From Cytobacillus firmus DS1 (GTDB taxonomy: Bacteria; Bacillota; Bacilli; Bacillales; Cytobacillaceae): a DNA stretch of 64,000 bases. Below, in pieces: positions 7,073 through 14,925 of the stretch. The notes under the pieces are model-generated. The model did no database searches. It was given only the letters and a program-made list of their open reading frames with translations, and was not told the DNA's origin. Location of the stretch: contig NZ_APVL01000010.1 of assembly GCF_000565285.1 (NCBI RefSeq), forward strand, positions 148,167-212,166. Direction: 5' to 3'. The position numbers and the translations under genes were made by a program. Numbering within the stretch: position 1 is the first letter of the stretch; each line of letters starts with the position of its first letter.

Positions 7073-9105
7073 ACGATCAGCTCAGTTTCCAGCTCTACTT
7101 CATCATCTAAATATTTTGTCGTGCTATACCCATAAATATCCAGTGATTTAGGAGTCACTTTCTTTCCATGTATCTTTGTACTTTGAACAGTAAAGAAGTG
7201 GCGGGGCTGTTCCATTTCTTCGTATATTTTTGGCGTAACCTTTTTCATATCGTATTCTTTTCCATTTTTATCAACAATAATTCCTTCATGATCCATCTCC
7301 ATTGGAGAATCATCCCCCTCCTCAGACACTATGTTGTAATGAAGTGATTCATACGCCCGATTCTTAATTTCGTGATTGCTGAAAACAACAGTAGCAGGCG
7401 GACCCATTTCCACCTGATCTATTGAGATGGTACTGCCCGCATATTCAAAGGTTTGCGGATATTCCTTCGAAGCATTAAGGGCAATCGTTTTATTATCTAC
7501 AATTGACAAATAAACACTACCGAATCGAACTTTGACTTCATCGGTTTCTTTTTCAAATAGAGGTTTAAAATGCGCCTGAAACTTGCTCCATCTCAAATCA
7601 TTCTGTGCATGCACGTATGAGTTCCCGTATAAATCAGCTTCAGCTACTTTATTGTTAATTTCCAGATTTTTAAAATTGATCATATCAATCCGCTTCTCCG
7701 GCTGTTCATTGTTGAGTCCATATTGCAGAATTGTCCCTGTTGGGGCAAGGATTAGTTTATCAATCAGAACTGCTGCTCCTTCAATTTCAACTTCTTCATC
7801 CAATGCATACTCAATAGAGGGATTTTTTGTAACAGGAATGTCAAAGTTCCACTCCCCTTCTTCCGGCTCCATATTTACATATGAATCTGTGGAGTTTGGT
7901 TTTAATTTCATAACCTTATTAATATTGAGCTGAATGGTCGCTTCATTTTCTTTCAGCGGACGCAGGCTCATTTTCCCATGATAAATGTTCTTTTCCTTTT
8001 TATTAAGATCTGATTCCATATCAGGCGGAAAGTACCTCGGATAGGTATTTGCCACCATTATTTTCATTTCTTCCTCAATGAAAATGCCATCATCTATGTT
8101 AATCATATATTGATTGTTCTCATTGGTATCTTCTATCTCATAAAAAATAAGAGTTTGAATCTCATCAGCAATCACACTCTTAATCTTTATTTTAATCCCA
8201 TCGTCTTCCGCTTCCAGCCCAAGCCTTTCACCCAAATCCTCCTGAAGAAAAACGCGCAGCTCCTGATTTTCTTCTGTCAATGTGTAATAGATTTTTGAAA
8301 AAATCCCGGTAAAAAAACCTGTACATATGAATAAGGCGAAGACACTTGCTGAAATAAGTCCAATTCTTTTCCATTTCTTCTTCTTCTGCTTAAGGAAATT
8401 TTCCCTTTGTGAGATTCGTTTTTTTACGTTTTCCATGAAACCTGCTGGTACGCTGAAGGTCTCAATGATTTCAGAGAAGTTCAAGATAGCTTCCTGCAGA
8501 GATGCTAAATCATCCTGGCAGTTATGGCAATGATAGATATGCATTTCAAAATCAATTTTCCGCGGCCGTTCCAGTTTTCTTTCCAGGTAATCCACGTAAA
8601 GCTTTTGGTACTCGTTGCAGCCTTGATAGTAATCTCCATTTCCCAATTCTTTTCTGAGTAATTGGAATCCTGAAAATAAAAGCTCCTTTATCTGTTCAGG
8701 TGACACTTGGAGAAGCTGTGCTGTTTCCTCCCTGGAGATTCCTTTTATATATGCTAAGACCATCACTTCTCTTTCCTGCTCTTTTAACTGTTGCAGTGCA
8801 AGAAAAATGCTTCCTCCTGAAGCTTTGAAACTATCATCAACAGAAAGCTCCCGGCAGACTTCCATAAAAATAGATAATACCCGCATTTCAAAAAATGTGC
8901 TGCTTTTAAACTTTGGCACTTCCTTGCGGACCTTCAGGATGACCCGATAAAATAACTCCTCTATCTTGTGCTGGTTCCCCAGACACGCCCAGCCGACCGC
9001 ATAAAAGGATCTCTGTTGCTGTTCAAACCAGTTAATGATGGATTCTATGCCTTTTACTCTTATCGTCACTGGTAAAATGGGATTATTTTTTACTGGGATG
9101 ATCAA
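7051..9105 (-). CDS. Single-chain sigma-like / anti-sigma membrane protein (DUF4179-type ectodomain)
   Basis: About 684 residues in one unbroken frame. Residues ~1-165 look like an ECF sigma factor: an acidic helical region, then LKEQEREVMVLAYIKGIS and EETAQLLQVSPEQIKELL, a typical sigma-4 helix-turn-helix. Near residue 190 is H-x3-C-x2-C (HIYHCHNC), the zinc motif of anti-sigma ZAS domains. A basic stretch and one membrane helix follow (~250-270, IGLISASVFALFICTGFFTG), then a ~400-residue extracellular region resembling DUF4179-type ectodomains. Sigma and anti-sigma functions are usually separate genes. ATG at 9111 has only 1-nt spacing from GGGGAG, so the TTG at 9103-9105 is preferred. Role unknown; probably envelope signalling. 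Confidence 0.78.
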   Translation of the reverse strand: MIIPVKNNPILPVTIRVKGIESIINWFEQQQRSFYAVGWACLGNQHKIEELFYRVILKVRKEVPKFKSSTFFEMRVLSIFMEVCRELSVDDSFKASGGSIFLALQQLKEQEREVMVLAYIKGISREETAQLLQVSPEQIKELLFSGFQLLRKELGNGDYYQGCNEYQKLYVDYLERKLERPRKIDFEMHIYHCHNCQDDLASLQEAILNFSEIIETFSVPAGFMENVKKRISQRENFLKQKKKKWKRIGLISASVFALFICTGFFTGIFSKIYYTLTEENQELRVFLQEDLGERLGLEAEDDGIKIKIKSVIADEIQTLIFYEIEDTNENNQYMINIDDGIFIEEEMKIMVANTYPRYFPPDMESDLNKKEKNIYHGKMSLRPLKENEATIQLNINKVMKLKPNSTDSYVNMEPEEGEWNFDIPVTKNPSIEYALDEEVEIEGAAVLIDKLILAPTGTILQYGLNNEQPEKRIDMINFKNLEINNKVAEADLYGNSYVHAQNDLRWSKFQAHFKPLFEKETDEVKVRFGSVYLSIVDNKTIALNASKEYPQTFEYAGSTISIDQVEMGPPATVVFSNHEIKNRAYESLHYNIVSEEGDDSPMEMDHEGIIVDKNGKEYDMKKVTPKIYEEMEQPRHFFTVQSTKIHGKKVTPKSLDIYGYSTTKYLDDEVELETELIVKDEAGT

Positions 9106-9224
9106 GATCATTCTCCCCTTTATGTATGCCTAATTATTTATATACCTGGTTTTATTATAACGATTAAAGTAATATTGTTCACCAGAATTTGGATAAGAAA
9201 GTCATATTCCCTTTGACAATTTAA

Positions 9225-9265
9225 AAAACTCGTTTTGCAGAATTTCTGCAAAACGAGTTTTTCCA
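9225..9265 (-). terminator. Strong terminator after the SDR gene
   Basis: Near-perfect 17-bp hairpin (arms AAACTCGTTTTGCAGAA and its complement at 9228-9260) flanked by T runs on both strands. Oriented to stop transcription from the SDR gene. Confidence 0.85.
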
Positions 9266-9273
9266 CTGAAAAG

Positions 9274-10185
9274 CTACCTATATCCCTCAGCATTGGCAGG
9301 CTTCCCTGCCTCCTGGACCTCAGCCAAATATCTGAAAGCCTCCGGCTGAGAACCATCCAAATCATGGAAATGATACATTTTCGCCAGCTCCCCGCTTGAA
9401 AAGGATTCGCCGTTCAATCGTTTTTTATCAGGATCTTTTGCAATGGCACTAATTGCCCGTCCTATATACCTTGGTGTTTCAGATATCACAAAATGAGGCT
9501 CCTTTTCGGCGGCATCCTTCCAATTCTCTTCTGTGACCCCAAATACCTCGAGCATAATTTCTGAACGCATCCAGCCTGGTGAAACAGCAACCGCCGTGCA
9601 ATCATAAGGCGAAAGTTCATGGGCCAATGCTTTGGCCATACGGATGACGGAGCTTTTGGCCAAGTCATAAAACAGAGACACCCGGTAGCGATTTTTATTA
9701 TACTCTTCTGTTCCGTCTGTTACTTCGACCACTAATCCCCCTTTGTTTTTGATCAGAAGGGGAAGGGCATAATGACTTGTGATAATATGCGTATCAATCG
9801 CCAGACGAAGCATTCTCATCCCTTTTTCCAGTGAATGCTCCCAGACAGGAATGTCCCATTCAATCAAATTTTCGCCTCCCCATATATCATTAACGAGGAT
9901 ATCCAGCCTGCCCTGTTCTCTCTCAATTTTTTCAATCAATGACTGCACCTGATCCGGTATAAGATGATCCACTTGGACCGCTATTCCAGTTCCGCCCAGC
10001 TCGTTGACTAAATCAGCCGTTTCTTCAATGGTTTCCTTGCGCACATATTCCGATAACTGATTCCGAGTTGTACGGCCTGTAACATACACAGTCGCCCCTG
10101 CTGCACCGAGTTCCATGGCTATGCCGCGGCCAGCTCCCCGTGTTCCGCCGGCCACAAGTGCTACCTTCCCTTTTAATGATGTCAT
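9274..10185 (-). CDS. Short-chain dehydrogenase/reductase (SDR), substrate unknown
   Basis: 303-residue Rossmann-fold oxidoreductase. The N-terminal nucleotide motif is GGTRGAGRG near residues 13-21. An Arg-rich segment after beta-2 (TGRTTR) suggests NADP preference. The active-site Tyr-x3-Lys is YDLAK near residue 173. At 303 residues it is longer than the classical ~250, with an extended C-terminal tail. It is transcribed divergently from a WYL-domain regulator 95 nt away across a shared 15-bp palindrome, so it is probably that regulator's target. Physiological substrate cannot be inferred. Confidence 0.82.
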   Translation of the reverse strand: MTSLKGKVALVAGGTRGAGRGIAMELGAAGATVYVTGRTTRNQLSEYVRKETIEETADLVNELGGTGIAVQVDHLIPDQVQSLIEKIEREQGRLDILVNDIWGGENLIEWDIPVWEHSLEKGMRMLRLAIDTHIITSHYALPLLIKNKGGLVVEVTDGTEEYNKNRYRVSLFYDLAKSSVIRMAKALAHELSPYDCTAVAVSPGWMRSEIMLEVFGVTEENWKDAAEKEPHFVISETPRYIGRAISAIAKDPDKKRLNGESFSSGELAKMYHFHDLDGSQPEAFRYLAEVQEAGKPANAEGYR

Positions 10186-10233
10186 TCCGATCTGCCCCCT
10201 TTTGTGTTATATGTATACTATAATCATTAATGT

Positions 10234-10248
10234 TGACATCTAATGTCA
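10234..10248. promoter_or_regulatory. Candidate operator between SDR and WYL regulator
   Basis: Perfect inverted repeat TGACAT-CTA-ATGTCA. Its left part overlaps a TTGACA hexamer (10233-10238) that could be the -35 of the WYL gene. The position suits autoregulation and control of both divergent genes. Confidence 0.5.
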
Positions 10249-10280
10249 TATTTAAAACTTTTTTATCAGGGGTGACCAAA

Positions 10281-11246
10281 TTGCGCGCGGACAGACTCAT
10301 TGCCATAGTATTATTGCTTCAAAATAACGAAAGAATGACCACAAGGGAATTGGCTAAAGAATTAGAGGTAACGGAGCGGACCATTCACCGGGATATGGAA
10401 GCCTTAAGCACTGCAGGCATCCCTGTCCTGGCTGAACGCGGAAAATTCGGGGGCTGGAAACTGCTTGAGAACTACAGAACAAATCTTACCGGGTTAAAAG
10501 CCGCTGAAATCAAAACACTGCTTCTCTCCCCTTCCTTCGAGCACCTTGCAGACCTTGGCATCAGCAATGATTGGAAAGAAGCACGCCAGAAACTCCTGGC
10601 GGCCATTCCTGGTCCACTGAAAGAGGATGTGAAAGACATTTCCAACCGGATTCATATCGATACCAGCACGTGGAGGCAAACACCACGCGAAATGAAGTCT
10701 TTTGGAATAGTACAGCAGGCCGTTTGGGAAGAGAAAAAACTTCAGATCCAATACGAAAAGGCCGACAAACAAACGAGTGAAAGAATTGTTGAACCAATAG
10801 GACTTGTCGCTAAAGGGACCACCTGGTATCTAATAGCTGCTTCTGAAGCAAAGATAAAAACCTACCGTGTTTCAAGAATAGTTGATGCCGAGGTGATTGA
10901 TGAGAATTTCAGCAGGCCGAATCAATTTGATCTCGCTGAGTATTGGCAGGAATCGAAGCGTACATTCATTAGCAGCTTGCCTAAATTTGAGGTTGAAGTG
11001 GAGGTTTCACCAGCCATTCTTCAGCGAATTAATTTTACAGGGCGATTTGTTCAGGTCCTTCACACCGATTCCCCTAAGGAAAATGGATGGATTCCTGTAA
11101 GCCTTTGCTTTGATACTGAACAAGAGGCAAGGGAGTATATTCTTGGGTTTGGGAATCAAATTAAGATCGTACGTCCAGTTCTCCTTAGGAAAAGTGTGAG
11201 GGAGATGGCTGAGGGTGTGGTTGCTTTATATAAGGAAAATGACTAG
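10281..11246 (+). CDS. YafY-type HTH/WYL-domain transcriptional regulator
   Basis: 321 residues. N-terminal DeoR-like winged helix (about 1-60) with MTTRELAKELEVTERTIHRD. The WYL domain (about 135-215) is recognisable from IVEPIGLVAKGTTWYLIAAS followed by TYRVSRIVDAEVI, and a WCX-like C-terminal part follows. WYL proteins sense small ligands or nucleic acids. The open frame reaches back to an ATG at 10230, but TTG at 10281-10283 has GGGGTGACC with 7-nt spacing and begins the usual LRADRL sequence, so it is preferred. The upstream ATG lies inside the operator. Probably controls the divergent SDR gene. Confidence 0.87.
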   Translation: MRADRLIAIVLLLQNNERMTTRELAKELEVTERTIHRDMEALSTAGIPVLAERGKFGGWKLLENYRTNLTGLKAAEIKTLLLSPSFEHLADLGISNDWKEARQKLLAAIPGPLKEDVKDISNRIHIDTSTWRQTPREMKSFGIVQQAVWEEKKLQIQYEKADKQTSERIVEPIGLVAKGTTWYLIAASEAKIKTYRVSRIVDAEVIDENFSRPNQFDLAEYWQESKRTFISSLPKFEVEVEVSPAILQRINFTGRFVQVLHTDSPKENGWIPVSLCFDTEQEAREYILGFGNQIKIVRPVLLRKSVREMAEGVVALYKEND

Positions 11247-11268
11247 CGACTGGGTCCCATTTTCCAAA

Positions 11269-11306
11269 ACCGAGCCTCTATGATTTCTAGGGCTCGTTTT
11301 TTTTTA
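11269..11306 (+). terminator. Terminator after the WYL regulator
   Basis: Arms CGAGCC (11271-11276) and GGCTCG (11291-11296) plus inner pairs, followed by nine or more T. Confidence 0.85.
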
Positions 11307-11700
11307 AAAAAGGTGTTTTACCACTTAGAACTTAACGAATTAACTCAGAGGGGTTCAGCACCATCGCTCCCGCAAAGAAAGCCAATTACACTGTTGAATA
11401 TTGCTTTATATACTATGGAAAGCGTTCACATAATTATTGATAAGTTTTTAAAATGCAAAAATTTTAATGATGCGAAATGTGGTATTATTTTCTCTGAAGG
11501 CAAACTAAACGAAAAATCGCTTCTCTAATCTTCTTAAACTCCACTATCTCCCAATTAAAACAGTGATCTGTAAATCCCTTTATCAAAATTATTTCATACT
11601 CTCTCATACTACTGTCTCAATCGTAATTTTCTATAAATATAAAAACGTGAAGGGAGTGGTATGCCATGTAAACTACCCCACAGCACCACTAAAAAAATTT
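11307..11700. other. Gene-free stretch
   Basis: About 400 bases of AT-rich sequence without a convincing gene. The only frame (11280-11528, plus) begins inside the preceding terminator and has no ribosome binding site. No structured RNA or repeat was recognised. Confidence 0.5.
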
Positions 11701-11722
11701 AAATTTGAAGGAGGAATATTAA

Positions 11723-12052
11723 ATGGGTCATGATATATATGGCTGGAATAAAGCAAGGGAAGAAATAGCTTATGCCCGTTTTAGCATGGGAAATCACAAC
11801 GCCATACTGCTGTACGGTTTACTTGAAGCATATCCGTTCTATGCTGGAGTTAGTGGATCAGGTAAGAGTTCAATTTTCTCGTTACAACAATTTGAAAAGG
11901 CTTTGAATGAATATAAAAAACTTTTTAATACTAGTGCTTCACTGAAAGAAAGTGATTGTACATCTTGGGATCAAAAACAGATCTTGAATTTTATCCAAAA
12001 ATGTTTGGCAACAGCACAGAAAGAAAAAAGTGTGGAAGTGTATTTTGGCTAG
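11723..12052 (+). CDS. Hypothetical protein (109 aa)
   Basis: Small soluble protein of unassigned function, opening MGHDIYGWNKAREEIAYARF and with a C-terminal helical half (LNFIQKCLATAQKEKSVEVYFG). A good GAAGGAGGAA lies 8 nt before the ATG, and a strong terminator follows, so this is a real single-gene unit. The composition (many aromatic residues, GSGKSS near residue 44 too short and misplaced to be a P-loop) gives no mechanism. It resembles uncharacterised short Bacillus proteins in general look only; a phage-derived origin is possible but unsupported. Confidence 0.7.
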   Translation: MGHDIYGWNKAREEIAYARFSMGNHNAILLYGLLEAYPFYAGVSGSGKSSIFSLQQFEKALNEYKKLFNTSASLKESDCTSWDQKQILNFIQKCLATAQKEKSVEVYFG

Positions 12053-12211
12053 TATTTTATAAAAAGAAATAAAGGACTTTCCTACAAGCCCAATCTTCTG
12101 ATCATCCCCCATTGCATCCTAGGTCTCTTCTCAAAAAGGTGCATGATTCCTCAGTCTTTAACGTAATAACAAATTTCTCTAGAAGACTAGCACATTATTC
12201 TCATTATTCCA

Positions 12212-12248
12212 AGACCGGGCCGTAATCATTTGGTGGGCCCGGTTTTGT
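12212..12248 (+). terminator. Terminator after the 109-aa hypothetical
   Basis: Arms ACCGGGCC (12214-12221) and GGCCCGGT-like sequence (12235-12242), then TTTTGTT. Confidence 0.75.
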
Positions 12249-12299
12249 TAATGGACCAGGGTACATGTCAGTTCTGGAATTCCTTATTTTTATCTTGTC

Positions 12300-12794
12300 T
12301 TATCCCCTATACTTGATCGTTAGTCCTTTTAAGAAGTTTCTGGCAAAATTGTCTAAGCAAACTTTATAATTTTTATGCCCTTCCTTTCTTAAAAAAGCTC
12401 CGAGCTCTCCTTTTGATACGTTTAATCCAGCTTTTTTGAATACATCTATCATGTCTTCTGTCGTTAAGGACAAGGCAATTTTGATTTTCTTTAAAAGGAT
12501 ATTGTTTATGTTTGAATAATTTTCAATGGACGGTGCTGGCGTATTGGTTTGACCTGGTTTTGGCTCCTGTTTACCTCTTTTATAGATAATAAAGCCATTT
12601 AAAAAAGTATTTAACATACTATTTGTCAATTTTATTTGGCTGTCATTTTCTTCTTCATCATCAGACTTTTTGAGGATTCTTACCACCTCTGGTACGGACA
12701 CTTCTGCTCCTCCAAGTTTAAAGATCTCTGCCATTTCACTATTTTTGATTTCTAACGCGTATCTCAATCGAATTAATATATCATTATTATCCAT
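12300..12794 (-). CDS. DUF1456 (YehS-type) protein
   Basis: 164 residues made of two related halves. Residues ~1-75 (NNDILIRLRYALEIKNSEMAE) and ~90-160 (NNILLKKIKIALSLTTEDMI) each start with the same helical pattern, followed by a K-G/S-E segment. This internal duplication is the hallmark of the DUF1456/YehS family. The biochemical role of the family is unknown. A good AGGAGG is 9 nt before the ATG. It is transcribed from the same strand as the downstream-lying selC tRNA unit but separated by the selC terminator. Confidence 0.82.
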   Translation of the reverse strand: MDNNDILIRLRYALEIKNSEMAEIFKLGGAEVSVPEVVRILKKSDDEEENDSQIKLTNSMLNTFLNGFIIYKRGKQEPKPGQTNTPAPSIENYSNINNILLKKIKIALSLTTEDMIDVFKKAGLNVSKGELGAFLRKEGHKNYKVCLDNFARNFLKGLTIKYRG

Positions 12795-12924
12795 GAATTA
12801 ATTTCCTCCTATTTAATGCTCTTTGCCGCTTAACTATCTTCAGTCTATCATCACTTTAGCCTCACAATACATAGAAAACAGAAACATTTATGTTTAATTA
12901 CCTAAAGAGAATTTATGAATGGCA

Positions 12925-12958
12925 CAAAAAAACCGCACAGCATCCCACTATGCGGAAA
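12925..12958 (-). terminator. Terminator of selC
   Basis: On the minus strand CCGCA and TGCGG arms around a short structured loop, followed by seven T, starting 20 nt after the tRNA CCA end. Confidence 0.75.
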
Positions 12959-12976
12959 TCAAATCATATGTATTGT

Positions 12977-13073
12977 TGGCGGGACCGCCTGGGAATCGAA
13001 CCCAGCTGACCACACACGGTGGTCACAAGCGGTTTTGAAGACCGTGGAGGGCACCAGCACCCCAATCAGCCCC
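12977..13073 (-). tRNA. selC: tRNA-Sec (anticodon TCA), selenocysteine tRNA
   Basis: A 97-nt tRNA-like sequence on the minus strand, with encoded CCA at 12977-12979 and discriminator G. Features specific to tRNA-Sec are an anticodon loop CTTCAAA (TCA), a D arm of six pairs (GGGGTG with TGCCCT) closed by a four-base loop CTGG, and a long variable arm (TGACCAC with GTGGTCA). The T arm is CTGGG/CCCAG with TTCGATT, and the acceptor of 7-8 pairs pairs GGGGCTG with CGGTCCC. An acceptor-end A/G mismatch at pair 8 and a weak outer anticodon-stem pair are the only irregularities. It has its own promoter and terminator. Predicts selenoproteins and selABD elsewhere in the genome. Confidence 0.95.
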
Positions 13074-13088
13074 GTAAAGACTCTTCTT

Positions 13089-13117
13089 ATTATAAGGGCA
13101 AACTGGGCTGTTTTCAA
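13089..13117 (-). promoter_or_regulatory. selC promoter
   Basis: TTGAAA (13112-13117) and a consensus TATAAT (13089-13094) on the minus strand with exact 17-bp spacing, ending about 15 bp before the tRNA 5' end. Confidence 0.85.
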
Positions 13118-13134
13118 GACTTATGCTTCCTTTC

Positions 13135-13163
13135 TTGTCGTTTCGAGGGACAAGGCTTATAAT
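13135..13163 (+). promoter_or_regulatory. yneK promoter
   Basis: TTGTCG (13135-13140) and TATAAT (13158-13163), 17 bp apart, divergent from the selC promoter. Confidence 0.7.
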
Positions 13164-13196
13164 AAGGACAGGAAAATATATGTGTAGGTGAAGTAA

Positions 13197-13622
13197 ATGC
13201 TAGAAGGCTGGTTTATGTACTTTATATTGTTCTGGGTTGTCATTCTGATTTCGTTCTTTGCGATTGGCGGCTTTTTTATGTTCCGCAAATTTTTAAAGCG
13301 CATGCCGAAAGAAGATGGCAAATCGGATCTGGATTGGGAAGAGCATTATGTCAATGAAACGCGGCATCTATGGCAGAAGAGGGAAAAAGATCTGCTGGAG
13401 GATCTTGTAAGTCCTGTGCCTGAACTGTTCAGGGATGTAGCAAGAATGAAGATTGCCGGTAAAATTGGAGAACTTGCTGTAAAAGAAAAGGCAGATCAAA
13501 TTGACCAGGACCTCCTGATTCGCGGCTATATTCTAGCCACGCCGAAACGGGACCACAAATTCCTGCGCAAGAAATTGACAGAGAAACAGATAAGCATGAC
13601 CCCATATGAACATTTGTTCTAA
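13197..13622 (+). CDS. yneK: DUF2621 membrane protein, YneK-like
   Basis: 141 residues: an N-terminal membrane helix (FILFWVVILISFFAIGGFFMF, about residues 9-28) followed by a charged cytosolic domain. It matches the DUF2621/YneK family of spore-formers in length and overall pattern. Function is unknown. In B. subtilis yneK follows ccdC, and here ccdC lies 650 bp away on the opposite strand with a DinB-like gene between them. AGGTGA precedes the ATG. A dedicated sigma-A promoter and terminator make it a single-gene unit. Confidence 0.85.
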   Translation: MLEGWFMYFILFWVVILISFFAIGGFFMFRKFLKRMPKEDGKSDLDWEEHYVNETRHLWQKREKDLLEDLVSPVPELFRDVARMKIAGKIGELAVKEKADQIDQDLLIRGYILATPKRDHKFLRKKLTEKQISMTPYEHLF

Positions 13623-13656
13623 ACCATTTCGGAACACCGGAATGGTTTTTTATATT
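13621..13656 (+). terminator. Terminator after yneK
   Basis: Arms AACCATT and AATGGTT with a short loop, followed by a T run, starting at the stop codon. Confidence 0.8.
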
Positions 13657-13734
13657 TTCCGCCTTTAAGAAGGATACTCATAACCTTTATTGAATAGAAA
13701 TGGAGAGTAACTCTATTCAAAAAGGAGTAATCCA

Positions 13735-14229
13735 ATGACTACAAAAGAAGTTTTATTAAAACAGCTATCCGCATGCCTCGACCAGCCCAATTGGTTTGTT
13801 CCGTTATCATCTGCCACAGAAGGATTATCAGCAAAAGAAGCATCTTTTAAGTCAGGAACCGCCAATTCAGTCTGGCAGATCGTCACCCACCTTACCTTCT
13901 GGAATGACCGCTATTTAAGAAGATTCAAAGAATTGCCGCTCGCCCAAACTCATATCGCCAATGACGAAACATTCAGCACCAATGAATCCGTTACGGAAGA
14001 GGATTGGCAATCTGCCATAAAAGCTCTTCAAAACGTATTGTCTGAGTGGATCCAAGCCATTGAAGAATGCAGTGAAGAAAACCTGCTCTCATCCGCCTAT
14101 AAGGAACCGATCGAACCCTGGTCGTCTGTCATTTCAAACTTAACCATCCACAACGCCTATCACATCGGTCAAATCGTAGAAATCAGGAAAATGTATGGAC
14201 TATGGGACCCCGAAAATGGAGTCCATTAA
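13735..14229 (+). CDS. DinB-family protein
   Basis: 164-residue four-helix protein of the DinB/YfiT-like metalloenzyme superfamily. Three family histidines expected to bind a divalent metal are visible: IVTHLTFWND near residue 51 and HNAYHIGQIVEIR near 140-152. Many members are thiol-dependent transferases with unknown substrates; the DNA-damage link implied by the name does not hold generally. AAGGAG lies 9 nt before the ATG. The gene is an insertion between yneK and ccdC compared with B. subtilis order. Confidence 0.85.
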   Translation: MTTKEVLLKQLSACLDQPNWFVPLSSATEGLSAKEASFKSGTANSVWQIVTHLTFWNDRYLRRFKELPLAQTHIANDETFSTNESVTEEDWQSAIKALQNVLSEWIQAIEECSEENLLSSAYKEPIEPWSSVISNLTIHNAYHIGQIVEIRKMYGLWDPENGVH

Positions 14230-14242
14230 TTAACAATGGAAA

Positions 14243-14275
14243 GGCCGCCGTGTGCAATACCCGGCGGCTTTCAAT
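14243..14275. terminator. Bidirectional terminator, DinB gene / ccdC
   Basis: Arms GCCGCCG and CGGCGGC at 14246-14270 with T-rich flanks on both strands, between convergent genes. Confidence 0.75.
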
Positions 14276-14278
14276 CTA

Positions 14279-14767
14279 TTATGTTGTTTTTGGATTCCCC
14301 GTTCCATTCAGCTCCTGATGAAGCTTCCGATAATTCAAATACATCGCAATTCTCCAAGGTACAATCATCGAAAATGCGAGAATCCAGAACATGCCGCTCA
14401 GCTGACCATAGTCGATGGTTGAGCTAAGAACTATTTTTCCAATGATGCGGATTACAAGCAACCCTATTAATATAAAAGCAAATGCTTTGGAGCGCTTCAG
14501 AAAAATTTCGCTTTCCCTGATTTCAAAGGAGGATGTTTTAATTAAAAGGATGGAAAACAGTAATCCAACCGTGGACGCTTCCAGGATCTCCATTGGAGTA
14601 ACACGAAAATAAGGAACGGTAAACATAAGAGCACCTGTGCTCATAAAAATCGGCGGCAAGATGATTTTCTTGGCGGAGGCCGGCTTTTTTGCAGCCTTCA
14701 TGCGGATGAACATCGCGATGATTGCCATAAATACGGCACCGATTGATGAAATTAATACAAAGTCCAT
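14279..14767 (-). CDS. ccdC: CcdC-family membrane protein (YneJ-like)
   Basis: 162 residues with five or so membrane helices. It corresponds to YneJ/CcdC, which in B. subtilis is encoded in the ccdA-ccdB-ccdC-yneK cluster linked to cytochrome c maturation, although CcdC is not itself essential for it. The charged C-terminus (RKLHQELNGTGNPKTT) is cytosolic. It lies directly downstream of the CheY-like ccdB gene with a hairpin between them. The assignment rests on gene order and membrane pattern; the molecular function is not known. Confidence 0.83.
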   Translation of the reverse strand: MDFVLISSIGAVFMAIIAMFIRMKAAKKPASAKKIILPPIFMSTGALMFTVPYFRVTPMEILEASTVGLLFSILLIKTSSFEIRESEIFLKRSKAFAFILIGLLVIRIIGKIVLSSTIDYGQLSGMFWILAFSMIVPWRIAMYLNYRKLHQELNGTGNPKTT

Positions 14768-14857
14768 TCGATTTCATCCTCTATTCCATTTTATTACTAA
14801 CCATATTATATCTTAATAGGCTTAATTAAGGTACTCAGAAGGATAAAAGTTCATCAA

Positions 14858-14925
14858 AAAAAGCCGCTCCAGCTGATACCCGGACACATCCGTATGTCCA
14901 GGGTACCCAGAGTCAGCTCTTAACT
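14858..14925 (-). terminator. Long structured terminator after ccdB
   Basis: On the minus strand nested arms AGCTGA/TCAGCT, TACCC/GGGTA and GGACA/TGTCC are followed by GGC and seven T. Confidence 0.6.

Noticed and set aside
11280..11528. 82-aa frame after the WYL gene
   Set aside because: It begins inside the transcription terminator, has no ribosome binding site and a non-protein-like composition.
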